A stretch of DNA of 64,000 bases from Streptomyces broussonetiae (GCF_009796285.1 NZ_CP047020.1:5518001-5582000), one strand, 5' to 3'; positions 53,870-62,162 are shown, numbered from the stretch's first letter. The notes: a model not told the origin generated them from the letters alone. Numbers and translations are program-made.

Positions 53870-53892
53870 AGACGATCCCGTTCGGATCGTCT
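53870..53892. promoter_or_regulatory. 9-base perfect inverted repeat
   Basis: AGACGATCC (53870-53878), loop CGTTC, GGATCGTCT (53884-53892). Upstream of both the YccF gene (minus) and the Asn-rich gene (plus). Could be an operator or a small terminator. Confidence 0.4.
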
Positions 53893-53920
53893 TTCTGGGT
53901 GACGCGTCCCGCCCGGGGTG

Positions 53921-53960
53921 AGGCGTCCTTCAGCGATCAGACGCGTCCTTCAGCGATCAC
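53921..53960. repeat. Tandem pair of 20-base repeats
   Basis: Units AGGCGTCCTTCAGCGATCAG and ACGCGTCCTTCAGCGATCAC, differing at two positions, directly abutting. Confidence 0.75.
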
Positions 53961-54294
53961 CGGAGGGCGCAGACCACGCACAGGCCTCGGAGAAGGCAGG
54001 GGCGGAATCACCACCTGCCGCTCTGCAGTCATATCGAGGAACGGCTTACTCGTCACGTTCCTGAGTGCTTGCAGATCTCGGGTATATCGGCCCGATTTCT
54101 GCATTTCCGTCAGCCATGTATCCGTTGTTGATCAGGCAGTTCCTGGCGCCGGTCGGACGCCGCCCGACCCTGGGGCTGTACGGGGGAAAGAGGCGGGCGC
54201 CACAGCGTGCCTAGTGATCGTTCAATGTCTGTCATCGCCATCCTGTCCACTGAGGTTCAGGATTCAGTGCAAGGGACGAGGAAAGGTTGATTGA

Positions 54295-54744
54295 ATGAAG
54301 CTCACCAAGCAGCTTGCCGCAATCAGCGCCGCCGCGATCGTGGCGGTGCTCTTCAGCGCCGGTGGTGCGCAGGCTCAGGGCGACGGGGGACTTCTCTCGC
54401 TCCTGACCAACACGCCAGGGCTTCACGTCTCTCACCCGATGGGACAGGTCAGGAAGGGTAACAGCGGCGGTCAGGGCGGTAGCACCACCACCACAAACAA
54501 CAACAATAACAATAACAACAACGCCGGCGGAGTGAACAACAATAATAACAACAACGGCGGAGGTGTGAACAACAACAATAATAACAACAACGGCAGTACC
54601 GCAGGTACTCAAGGCGGCGGAGGGCTCCTTTCGCTTCTGGGCCTCAACTCGCTCTTCCGCTTCCAGGTCTGCTATCCGGTGGGACAGACCGGAAAGGGAA
54701 ACACCTTCTCCGGAAACCAGAACATCAATTGCGTCCAGAACTGA
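54295..54744 (+). CDS. Secreted Asn-run protein with duplicated end motif (Asn-rich protein 1)
   Basis: 149 residues, no family recognised. Signal peptide of ~27 residues (cleavage after AQA). The mature protein has a central low-complexity part with Asn runs of 9, 7 and 8 separated by AGGV and GGGV. It is flanked by two related segments: GGLLSLLTNTPG with HPMGQVRKGN before, and GGLLSLLGLNSL with CYPVGQTGKGN after. Only the second copy keeps its Cys, with another Cys four residues from the end. ATG after AGGAAAGG. It faces the LAL regulator tail to tail. A structural or adhesive surface role is inference only. Confidence 0.8.
   Translation: MKLTKQLAAISAAAIVAVLFSAGGAQAQGDGGLLSLLTNTPGLHVSHPMGQVRKGNSGGQGGSTTTTNNNNNNNNNAGGVNNNNNNNGGGVNNNNNNNNGSTAGTQGGGGLLSLLGLNSLFRFQVCYPVGQTGKGNTFSGNQNINCVQN
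54496..54591 (+). repeat. AAC/AAT microsatellite coding Asn runs, protein 1
   Basis: Three stretches of AAC codons with scattered AAT, interrupted by short Gly/Val/Ala linkers. AT-rich island inside a ~70% GC genome; prone to slippage in multiples of three. Confidence 0.85.
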
Positions 54745-54780
54745 GGGCGGACGACCGGACGGATCCGTCGTAGAACCCTT

Positions 54781-57372
54781 TCAGCGCTCGGAGTGGTGGA
54801 GTTTGCGGGCCACTTCGTGGCGGGTGTGAACGCCGAGTTTGGCCAGTACAGCGCCCACGTGATGCCCGACGGTCTTTGGGCTGATGTAGAGCCGGGCGGC
54901 AATCTCGGCATCCGACAGGCCCTCACCCAGCAGCTTCAGGACGTCCATCTCCCGGTTGGTCAGCCCGTGGGGGTTGGCCCGGGTGGTCGCCCGTGGGCCA
55001 CTCCGGATCGGGCGGACACCTCGCGCACGCATCAAGGCGCGGGTGCGAGCCACGGCCGACCGTGCGCGGAGGGTCTCGAGGGTGGCCAGGGCCTGGCGCA
55101 GCGCGGGCGCGTCGCCGGACAGGCGGGACAGTGCGGCGTCGTACGGACAGCCGAGCCTGTCCCATCGCGCCGCGGCGCCGGCCCAGTCGCCGGCCAACTC
55201 CAGCGCGTAGGGTTCGGCCGCCGGAACCCGCGGAGGCGCCCCGCCGGCGCGGCGGATCCAGCAGGCCAGGGACCCGGACAGCCAGGGGTGGGTCCGCTTC
55301 GCCAATACGGCGAGACCGCGCTGCGCCTCGGCCTGCACCGACTCGAGGTCGCCGGCCAGCCAAGCCGCCTCGACCCGGGCTTCCCACCCCAAGCCCGTGT
55401 CCAGCAGGCAGCTCGAGTCGACCAGGCTCGCCGCTTGTTCCAGCAACGGCCACACCTGGGGCTTGCCCTGGCGTGCTTGCACCAGGCCCAGGACGGTCAG
55501 GGCCAGCGCCCGCCCGACCGGCGGTGAGCTGGGATGGGACAGGACTTTCTGTGAGGCGTCGGCGGCCCGGGTCCACAAGCCCTGGTTCAGTAGCCCCCAA
55601 CTCCCACAGGCCCTGGCGCCCAGTGCGTAGGACAGCAGGTCGCGATCGAGGCAATAGGTTTCCGCGCGGCTCACGGCTGCAGTGGTCCGGGCGGCATCCC
55701 GCTGCAGCGCGGCCAGCCAGCACATGCCGAGCGCCAGAAGGCCCGCGTCCACTGGCACATCCCGCGCCATCGCACCGGACACGGCCTGTTCACAGTCCTC
55801 CCAGCCGCAGCCTTCGCTCAACATGCGTGCCGCCGCGGTATGGAAGCGCGCCTGGACGACCACCCCCGCATCCTCGAAGCGCTCCCCCAGAGCGATCGCC
55901 TTCTCGGCGTACGTGGCGACCGCCGCCACCCCCTCGTGCTCGTAGCAGGCCAGCTGACAGAGGTTCAGGTACGCCCTGGCCAGCTCCCGGCCCGGTCTCA
56001 ATCCTTCGAGCACCCGCACCGCGTCCAGGCCGGTCTGTCTGGCCTCGGCGGTGCGCCCGGCCGGCCACAGCCAGCACGACAGCCAACGCAGGTCCTCCCC
56101 CTCGCGCAGCCGGTCGCCCAGCGCACGACGCTGCTTCACAGCCGTACGGCGAGAAGCGACCCCCTCAGCCAGCTGGCTGGCCAGGAGACAAGCCTGCGAA
56201 TGGCCTTCCAGCAGCGAGGTCTGTTGATCCGGCGGCAGGCAGTCGGCGTACCGCAGGGCGCGGGCGTACTGGGCGGCCGCTTCCCGGTGTGCGCCGCGCG
56301 TGGCGGCATGGACAGCTGCTGCGGGCGCGTACTCCAACACGGCGGCCGGATCTCCCGCGCCCTCGGCATGAGCAGCCAGCAGCGCCAGGTCATCCGCCGC
56401 GACCGGGCCGGACCGCATGACCGCCAGTACTCGCCGGTGTATCCGCAGACGGCATACGGCGGGAACGGCCTCCAGCACCGCCAGCCGGGTCAGCTCGTGG
56501 CGGAACTCGGTCACTTGTCCGTCCGCACGCACTATTCCGCAGGACGCGGCCTCATCGAGCGCATCCTCGGGGGCCGACAGGATGCCGGCCAGCTGCGGAA
56601 GCGGGACCCGGCGCCCGAGAACCGCCAGCACGTTGACGACCGTGCGCGCCGCATTCGACAAGCCGGCCAAGCGGCCGGCCACGGCCTCGCGCACAGCGGC
56701 CGGTATGGGCTCGGCAGGGGCGGCCAGGATCTCGGTGACGATGAACGGGTTGCCGGCGGACATGTGATACAGCTGCTCGGCGTCGATGGCATGACCGGTG
56801 GCAAGATCGGCGACGGCCCGGCGGCTCAGCGGAGCCAGATCGTGGCGGTGCACCCACGGATAGCCGGCCAGGGTGCCGAGAAGAGCCGTCAGGCGGTGCG
56901 TGCGGCCGATCTCGTCGTCGCGATAGGTGGCCAACACCAGTGCCGGAACGCTGGGCAGGCGCCGGGCCAGGTAACGCAGCAGGTCCAAAGTCGCCTCATC
57001 GGCCCAGTGGATGTCCTCCACGACCAGCAGGCTGGGATGCGTGCTGAGGTCGGCGAGCAGGCAGTCGAAGACTTCGTTGGAACGGCAGGTGCCAGTCAGA
57101 GTCCCCGCCAGGGCAGTGCGCACCGGCCAGCCCAAACGCGGGGCCAAGTCCGTCAGAGGGCCCAGGGGGCGGGGGGTGGCCAGTGGGTCACAGGCGCCCA
57201 CCAAGACCCTGATCTGGGGATCGGCCAGCTGGACCACACGGTGGACCACCGCGGTCTTGCCGATGCCGGCCTCACCACGCACAAGGGCCAGGCGCCCAGG
57301 GCCGCTCATGGCCGCCTGCAGCTGACCGGTGAGGTCGTGGAGCACGGCCTCTCGCTCTAGCAGGTCCATCAT
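54781..57372 (-). CDS. LAL-type large LuxR-family transcriptional regulator
   Basis: About 863 residues. The N-terminal AAA-type ATPase has Walker A RGEAGIGKTA (about residues 32-41) and Walker B-like LLVVEDIHWADEATLDLLRY. The middle ~500 residues are helical, TPR/MalT-like. The C-terminus is a LuxR helix-turn-helix (LTNREMDVLKLLGEGLSDAE; ISPKTVGHHVGAVLAKLGVH). LAL regulators are usually pathway-specific activators. Start chosen at an ATG 10 bases after GGAGGG; an ATG at 57390 is possible but lacks a site. It lies between the two Asn-rich genes, converging on one and diverging from the other. Confidence 0.94.
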   Translation of the reverse strand: MMDLLEREAVLHDLTGQLQAAMSGPGRLALVRGEAGIGKTAVVHRVVQLADPQIRVLVGACDPLATPRPLGPLTDLAPRLGWPVRTALAGTLTGTCRSNEVFDCLLADLSTHPSLLVVEDIHWADEATLDLLRYLARRLPSVPALVLATYRDDEIGRTHRLTALLGTLAGYPWVHRHDLAPLSRRAVADLATGHAIDAEQLYHMSAGNPFIVTEILAAPAEPIPAAVREAVAGRLAGLSNAARTVVNVLAVLGRRVPLPQLAGILSAPEDALDEAASCGIVRADGQVTEFRHELTRLAVLEAVPAVCRLRIHRRVLAVMRSGPVAADDLALLAAHAEGAGDPAAVLEYAPAAAVHAATRGAHREAAAQYARALRYADCLPPDQQTSLLEGHSQACLLASQLAEGVASRRTAVKQRRALGDRLREGEDLRWLSCWLWPAGRTAEARQTGLDAVRVLEGLRPGRELARAYLNLCQLACYEHEGVAAVATYAEKAIALGERFEDAGVVVQARFHTAAARMLSEGCGWEDCEQAVSGAMARDVPVDAGLLALGMCWLAALQRDAARTTAAVSRAETYCLDRDLLSYALGARACGSWGLLNQGLWTRAADASQKVLSHPSSPPVGRALALTVLGLVQARQGKPQVWPLLEQAASLVDSSCLLDTGLGWEARVEAAWLAGDLESVQAEAQRGLAVLAKRTHPWLSGSLACWIRRAGGAPPRVPAAEPYALELAGDWAGAAARWDRLGCPYDAALSRLSGDAPALRQALATLETLRARSAVARTRALMRARGVRPIRSGPRATTRANPHGLTNREMDVLKLLGEGLSDAEIAARLYISPKTVGHHVGAVLAKLGVHTRHEVARKLHHSER

Positions 57373-57828
57373 CAGCCAGTTTCCCTCCATGGCCGAAGCT
57401 GCGCAAAAGATCGAGACCGGTCGGCCGGTGGGTGTTCCTGTGGGACGCCGAGGTGGCATTTGGGGTGTGGCGGGGCGGGAGGTGGGGTGTGCCGGGGAGG
57501 AAATTGGGGTGCTCACCCGATGTGCCCCGGCTGCAGGCGGGGCATGCTGGCCGAAGAGTTTCAGAACGTGGATTCCACGTTCGCAGCGCCGGTCGGGCCC
57601 GTTCAGAACGTGTCGCTCACCCACACCTCTCGAATTATTTTGATGGCGAATCAAACCGGGAATGAAGGGTGAATCGGATCATCAGTGCCTGTTGCGCCGT
57701 CATGCTTTCAGGAATTGAGTAGGTTGACGGCGAATTTATACGAAATGCTTCCCGTGGGGCAAGCGCTTTCCGCACATCGAATTGGGCCGCGAATCGGCGA
57801 GGTCCATGCACATCGGAGAGGAATTGTC
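57373..57828. other. Divergent regulatory region between the LAL regulator and Asn-rich gene 2
   Basis: 456 bases, no gene seen. The left third is G-rich. The middle has the dyad at 57564-57582 and a repeated TTCAGAACGTG. The right third is less GC-rich (CGAATTATTTTGATGGCGAAT, GGCGAATTTATACG), which suggests the promoter of Asn-rich gene 2. Confidence 0.55.
57564..57582. promoter_or_regulatory. Candidate operator: GAACGTGG dyad with a nearby half-site
   Basis: Perfect inverted repeat GAACGTGG-ATT-CCACGTTC. The 11-base word TTCAGAACGTG that includes its left half recurs at 57602-57612. Position between divergent genes fits a site for the LAL regulator. Confidence 0.5.
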
Positions 57829-58362
57829 ATGCTCAACAGGTACGCAAAGCGAGCGGCAGTACTGACCGCATCGGCCGCTCTGGCTGCGGGTGGCGCCCTG
57901 GCTCCGTCTGCCGCCTTTGCTGCACCGGCACCTACAGGAACCCACGCGACGGCGCCGAGCGACAACGGCGGAGGCGGAAACAACAACAACAACAATAACA
58001 ACAACGGCCGCCACCACAAGAAGGGTGGGAACAACAACAATAATAACAACAACGGGGGGCGCGGAAACAACAACAACAATAACAACAACAATGGCGGAGG
58101 TGTGAACAACAACAACAATAACAACAACAACGGCGGGGGCGCGAACAACAACAACAATAACAACAACAACGGCGGGGGCGCGAACAACAACAATAACAAC
58201 AACAACGGCGGGGGCGCGAACAACAACAACAATAACAACAACAACGGCGGGGGCGCGAACAACAACAACAATAACAACAACAACGGCGGGGGCGCGAACA
58301 ACAACAATAACAACAACAACGGCGGGGGCGCGAACAACAACAACAATAACAACAACGGATGA
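57829..58362 (+). CDS. Secreted Asn/Gly repeat protein (Asn-rich protein 2)
   Basis: 177 residues, no family recognised. Signal peptide ~31 residues (cleavage near AFA-AP). After a 16-residue spacer nearly everything is repeat: ten Asn runs of 8 or 9 separated by short linkers, GRHHKKGG, GGRG, GGGV, then GGGA seven times. The GGGV linker is shared with Asn-rich protein 1, so the two are related by their repeats. There is no Cys and no globular domain. ATG after GGAGAGGAATTGTC. The opposite strand is open as a poly-Leu frame; that is a shadow. Confidence 0.8.
   Translation: MLNRYAKRAAVLTASAALAAGGALAPSAAFAAPAPTGTHATAPSDNGGGGNNNNNNNNNGRHHKKGGNNNNNNNNGGRGNNNNNNNNNGGGVNNNNNNNNNGGGANNNNNNNNNGGGANNNNNNNNGGGANNNNNNNNNGGGANNNNNNNNNGGGANNNNNNNNGGGANNNNNNNNG
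57979..58356 (+). repeat. Minisatellite encoding the Asn/Gly repeat
   Basis: Units of about 33-39 bases: AAC codons with one AAT near the middle, then GGCGGGGGCGCG. From ~58090 the units are almost identical and alternate between 8 and 9 Asn codons, a sign of recent expansion. Confidence 0.9.
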
Positions 58363-58370
58363 CTTCTTGG

Positions 58371-58409
58371 TCCGGCAGCCGGGTGCCCCAAAGTCACCTG
58401 GCCGCCGGA
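58371..58409 (+). terminator. Hairpin after Asn-rich gene 2
   Basis: Outer arms TCCGGC and GCCGGA, continuing inward imperfectly (GCCGGGTG / CACCTGGC), 9 bases after the stop. Confidence 0.55.
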
Positions 58410-58592
58410 CTACCGTGTGCGCGCCCGGGAGGGCGTGGGCTTTCTGACCCTTCGGCGATATGCCATGGGCGAGCCTGATTTACCCTCGTCGGGCGTGGGA
58501 GAGCCGTTGGCGTACAAAACTGGGTTGGGTGGCAGCGAGGCGGCTGTGGGAGCGCGGAGCGCACTTTACCCGCGGCATTCAGGGTGGCGAGA

Positions 58593-58955
58593 ATGAGGAA
58601 AGCAGTCTTGCGGGGTGTCGGCCTTACGGTTGCCGCTTCCTGCTGTGTGACGCTCGGTGCTTGGGGTGCTGCAGCGAGTGAAACACGCTCCTTTTCGAAG
58701 AAGCCGCAGACCGCACCCACCAGGGTCGTAATCCAGTGCTATGCGACGCGCGATAGCCCGCAGATGGTCCTGTGCTACGCGAATTCCTGGAAGGCCGAGT
58801 ACAGGCACGGCAGTATGGTCTACGTCCCTATCCTTATACAGGTGCCTACGCCTCCACATCCGCCGAATGTGGTCATTGTCAATAGCCTGAACGACATTCA
58901 TCCGAGCAACATGAGTCCGAGTGGCGAGCCTGGCGGCGCTGCCAGCAGCAAATAG
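58593..58955 (+). CDS. Small secreted protein of unknown function
   Basis: 120 residues. Signal peptide (VLRGVGLTVAASCCVTLGAW, cleavage near AAA-SE). The mature part contains a Cys pair spaced 12 apart (QCYATRDSPQMVLCYANSW), which could form a disulfide, and a Pro-rich stretch (QVPTPPHPPN). No family recognised. Start ATG; an in-frame GTG nine bases upstream is the alternative. Same orientation as Asn-rich gene 2, 230 bases after it. Confidence 0.6.
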   Translation: MRKAVLRGVGLTVAASCCVTLGAWGAAASETRSFSKKPQTAPTRVVIQCYATRDSPQMVLCYANSWKAEYRHGSMVYVPILIQVPTPPHPPNVVIVNSLNDIHPSNMSPSGEPGGAASSK

Positions 58956-59103
58956 TTGTCCAGCGCTTTGGGGTGGATGCCGGACAGTCTTCTGCTTCCG
59001 GCCGGCAGGCGGCCAGGGAATCCCCGTTAGGCCAGGGAGCTGTTGGATGTGCACATCCCTCGGTGGCCTCGGACGGCCTCTTGGATGCTTTCGCCGGTGC
59101 GGA

Positions 59104-59358
59104 TCAATAATGGCTGGGGCCGTCACCGCGGTAGGTGTCGTGACCAAACCCACCGTGGTCGCCTTCGACATCGCAACCGCCATCCCCCCAGACCTCGTCG
59201 CAGCCACGGCTGGAGCGGTGGGAGTACGAGGGGAAGTGAGCCAGGGTGGTTCCCGAAGCAGTATGCGCAGTCCCGACCATGCCGATATCGGCACCGCTGG
59301 CCAGCAGAATGCCGACCGCGGATGCCACGAAGAGGTACTTGGTGTGCTTTGCGCTCAT
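59104..59358 (-). CDS. Small exported Gly/Asp/His-rich protein of unknown function
   Basis: 84 residues. N-terminal signal or anchor (KYLFVASAVGILLASGADIG). The mature end is Gly/Asp/His-rich with two Cys (RGCDEVWGDGGCDVEGDHGG), reminiscent of a small metal-binding or surface peptide. ATG follows GAAAGGTGTCGCCC, a good site. No family recognised. Confidence 0.55.
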   Translation of the reverse strand: MSAKHTKYLFVASAVGILLASGADIGMVGTAHTASGTTLAHFPSYSHRSSRGCDEVWGDGGCDVEGDHGGFGHDTYRGDGPSHY

Positions 59359-60958
59359 GGGCGACACCTTTCGATCCACCGTCTCGTGCAACTGGCGGAG
59401 TGCGAGAACCGTGGCCGTTCCGAAGGGAAGGTGTGTGGTGTGGTCCGGGTTCGGGGGATCGCATGAGTGAGGAGCAGCTCTTGCTCCCACGGCACCGCCA
59501 CATGGACAAGTCTCCTCCGCGGCGCAGTCTTGACCAAATAGGCGACCGGGTACCCCGGGGCTGAATCCGGGGAAGCGGCAAGAAGGAGCCCTGGCGGAAT
59601 GAGAAGGGCCCCTCCCGCTCCGTCAGCATGCCTGCTACTGCCAGTACCAGCTGGTCCCGGGCTCGTTGCTGCCGCTGGGCTGTGAGATCGCCCCCACGGA
59701 CCGGCCGTTCGTGCCCCGGTGAGCAGATCCTCCGGTTCGCACGACAGCACACGCGAACCCGCCCCGCGGGGCCGTTGACGGCGTGTCACGCGCGCGTGCG
59801 GAGACGGTCGTATTCGGCGGGGTGCCACGCGCGCGTGCGATTTGCGATTGACATGGGCCTTGTGGGCCTGTCACGCGCTGCGCTGGGCCGCCCACCAACG
59901 TACGCCGAAGGCCGTCACGTCCGCCGCGAGCACGCCTTCTTCCGCCGCCACCGAGATGGCAGGCGGCGCGAATGCCGGCGTGGCACAGGGCAGCAGGCGA
60001 CCAAGGACACCGCCGGTGTGGCGAGCACCGCATGCGCGGTCGGCTCCGCCCGGTGCGGTGGCACCCGGGACCGGGATGCAACGGCCGCCGGCACTGTCGG
60101 CAGATGCCCGTCCTGGCCTGGGGGAGCGTCGTACGGGGGCCCCGAGTGTCATCTGGGACCACTCCGAGGATCAGCGCCAGCGCCAGCAGTGGACCCAGCG
60201 GAGCCACCGCGGTTCCCACGTGCACGACATGTACGGGCCGGCGCCCGGCCGCTCGTACTGCGTCGGTCAGCGGCGCTGGGGTGTGCCCGACCGGCCCGGG
60301 CCGAAGACGGCGAGCACCCCGACGGCCACGCGCGCGTACGCCGCCGAAGAGATCCCCCGGGCCAACGGGATCGTCCGCACCGGATCCCGCACCTCCGCGC
60401 CGAGGGGCGCGATCCGGCGCCTACCCAGCGAACGCGAGAAAAGGCATCCCGGCCGCCTGCATCCCGGCCGCGTCAAGTGCCCCGTCCGCGCCTGCCCAGG
60501 GCCCGATGGCCGGTTGCCCCGGACCCGGCCCGCAAGGCGGGGCAGAAGGCAATCATGGCCGTGGGGGCTGTGAGGACACCCAGTACGACGATCCCGCTCG
60601 CCCGTGGCGTGGGTGTGGGCGTGGGCGTGGCAGGCGGCCACCACGCACGCGAGCGTCGGCTCGGTTGGCAAGCCCCGCCTGCCCGCCCGCGCGGCCGACG
60701 ACAAGGTCGAGAAGGCGCCGGCCCAGACCGGCGGACCGAAATCGACGGCCACGCCGTCCCGCGCTCCCGTCGCGCGTCGCAGACCGGGGCACCGTCGGAC
60801 CGACTGCCGCAACCAGGTGGTGGACCTGTGACGTCCTCCCCATCAACTCCACCGACTTCATCAACAAGGCACGAACCCGCCCGCGAACACAGCGGGTCCT
60901 CACCGGATTCTCGGCAGCCGGACAGTGCGAAGACAGCTCGGAAGGGCAGGTTCACGGC
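59359..60958. other. 1.6 kb region without an intact gene, probably decayed
   Basis: Long open frames exist on the plus strand but their Arg/Pro/Ala composition is that of non-coding GC-rich DNA. On the minus strand, short hydrophobic stretches (MHVGTAVAPLGPLLALALIL near 60225-60166; IVVLGVLTAPTAMIAFCPAL near 60600-60540) in different frames suggest remains of a membrane-protein gene. CACGCGCGCGTGCG occurs at 59787-59800 and 59826-59839. I cannot assign a gene. Confidence 0.45.
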
Positions 60959-61225
60959 ATGAGCATCATCGGTTGGATCATCCTGGGACTGGTGGCCGGA
61001 ATCATCGCCAAGGTCCTCCTGCCGGGACGCGACCCCGGCGGCTTCATCGGCACGACCCTCATCGGCGTCGCGGGCGCGTTCATCGGCGGCTGGATCTCGG
61101 CCCACTGGCTGCACCATCCGGTCACCAAGAACTTCTATGACGGCGCCACCTGGGCCGCAGCCATCGGCGGCTCCCTGGTGCTGCTGATCGCCTATCGGAT
61201 CCTGTTCGGCAACTCACGCGACTGA
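60959..61225 (+). CDS. GlsB/YeaQ/YmgE-family small membrane protein
   Basis: 88 residues: MSIIGWIILGLVAGIIAKVL, then PGRDPGGFIGTTLIGVAGAF and a third helix GGSLVLLIAYRILF. This is the transglycosylase-associated (Tag/GlsB) family, small Gly-rich stress-linked membrane proteins of unknown mechanism. The start is the first ATG of the conserved part, with AAGGGCAGG 8 bases upstream. Confidence 0.93.
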   Translation: MSIIGWIILGLVAGIIAKVLLPGRDPGGFIGTTLIGVAGAFIGGWISAHWLHHPVTKNFYDGATWAAAIGGSLVLLIAYRILFGNSRD

Positions 61226-61241
61226 GGGCCACAGAACGCGG

Positions 61242-61276
61242 AAGGGTGGGCCGCCCGGCACCGGAGGCCCACCCTT
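61242..61276. terminator. Bidirectional terminator
   Basis: Perfect 11-base arms AAGGGTGGGCC (61242-61252) and complement (61266-61276) between the convergent membrane-protein and yajQ genes, followed by a T-rich tract on the plus strand. Confidence 0.75.
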
Positions 61277-61300
61277 GTTGCTGCCGTTCCTGCCGGTCTT

Positions 61301-61789
61301 CTACCGGTAGTTCACGAACTGCAGCGCGAAGTCGAAGTCCTTGTCCTTCAGCAGCGCGATCACGGCCTGCAGGTCGTCGCGGCTCTTGGAGCTGACTCGC
61401 AGCTCGTCACCCTGGACCTGGGCCTTGACGCCCTTCGGGCCCTCGTCGCGGATGATCTTCGCTACCTTCTTCGCGTTGTCCTGGGAGATGCCCTCCTGGA
61501 TCGATGCGAAGATCTTGTACTCCTTGCCGGACAGCTGGGGCTCGCCCGCGTCCAGTGCCTTCAGCGAGATACCGCGCTTGACCAGCTTGGACTGGAAGAC
61601 GTCGAGGACAGCGTTCACCCGGTCCTCGGAGTTCGCCTCCATGAGGATCTTTTCACCGGACCACGAGATCGAGGCACCCACGCCCTTGAAGTCGTAGCGC
61701 TGCGAGATCTCCTTGGCGGCCTGGTTGAGGGCGTTGTCGACCTCCTGCCGCTCGACCTTCGAGACGATGTCGAAACTGGAGTCGGCCAT
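61301..61789 (-). CDS. yajQ: YajQ-family cyclic-dinucleotide/nucleotide-binding protein
   Basis: 162 residues, full length. Conserved N-terminus ADSSFDIVSKVERQEVDNAL and RYDFKG motif, LVKRGISLKAL, and C-terminal DFALQFVNYR. YajQ proteins bind nucleic acids or cyclic dinucleotides (c-di-GMP in Xanthomonas) and influence regulation. ATG after AAGGAGCCACAGGAC. Single gene, divergent from tRNA-Tyr. Confidence 0.96.
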   Translation of the reverse strand: MADSSFDIVSKVERQEVDNALNQAAKEISQRYDFKGVGASISWSGEKILMEANSEDRVNAVLDVFQSKLVKRGISLKALDAGEPQLSGKEYKIFASIQEGISQDNAKKVAKIIRDEGPKGVKAQVQGDELRVSSKSRDDLQAVIALLKDKDFDFALQFVNYR

Positions 61790-62026
61790 GTCCTGTGGCT
61801 CCTTGTATCGGGGTGCGTATCGGGTGCGTATCGGGGGCGTGCCGGCGTGCGCGGCGGCGGCCGCCGGCTCCGGCATGACGCCGGACCGCATCCGCACCAG
61901 CCTAGTCACCCCGTGAGCCGACAGGTGGAGATCAACCGGGTGGCGAAGCACCCCTCTCCATCGGGTATTGTTTACGTCGTTGCCGGGGAGCACCGCCGAA
62001 TAGCGGTTCGATCTGGTGGCCAACCC

Positions 62027-62108
62027 GGCGGTGTGCCCGAGCGGCCAAAGGGAGCAGACTGTAAATCTGCCGGCTCAGCCTTCCCAGGTTCGAATCCTGG
62101 CGCCGCCA
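62027..62108 (+). tRNA. tRNA-Tyr (GUA)
   Basis: 82 bases, class II with a long variable arm. Acceptor GGCGGTG pairs with CGCCGCC (one G-U), discriminator A, no encoded CCA. The anticodon stem-loop GCAGA-CTGTAAA-TCTGC gives anticodon GTA; T arm CCAGGTTCGAATCCTGG. In S. coelicolor the tRNA-Tyr gene is the attachment site of the integrative plasmid SLP1; the integrase remains that follow fit this. Confidence 0.97.
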
Positions 62109-62117
62109 CGCTGAGTG

Positions 62118-62162
62118 AAACCCCCTCTGATCAGGCTAGATACCTGATCAGAGGGGGTTTTT
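62118..62162 (+). terminator. Terminator after tRNA-Tyr
   Basis: 18-base arms starting AAACCCCCTCTGATCAGG, loop CTAGATA, complement ending in TTTTT. A classical factor-independent terminator, rare in such GC-rich DNA. Confidence 0.9.

Larger units (their letters stand above)
53757..54294. other. Long intergenic region upstream of the Asn-rich protein gene
   Basis: 538 bases without a convincing gene. It holds an inverted repeat at 53870-53892, a 20-base tandem repeat at 53921-53960, and a half-site-like CACGTTC at about 54054 that resembles the GAACGTG motif near the LAL regulator. GC content falls toward the gene, and the promoter is probably in the last 150 bases. Confidence 0.5.

Noticed and set aside
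57979..58356. Regular repeats that could suggest a CRISPR array
   Set aside because: Units are contiguous, in frame, encode Asn/Gly, and have no unique spacers or cas genes nearby.
57708..58397. Minus-strand frame encoding long Leu runs opposite Asn-rich gene 2
   Set aside because: Leu runs are simply the complement of AAC/AAT repeats. The plus strand has the ribosome site, signal peptide and shared linkers.
59628..60962. 444-codon plus-strand frame
   Set aside because: Arg/Pro/Ala-rich without motifs, no ribosome site, and inconsistent with hydrophobic traces on the other strand; probably random openness.
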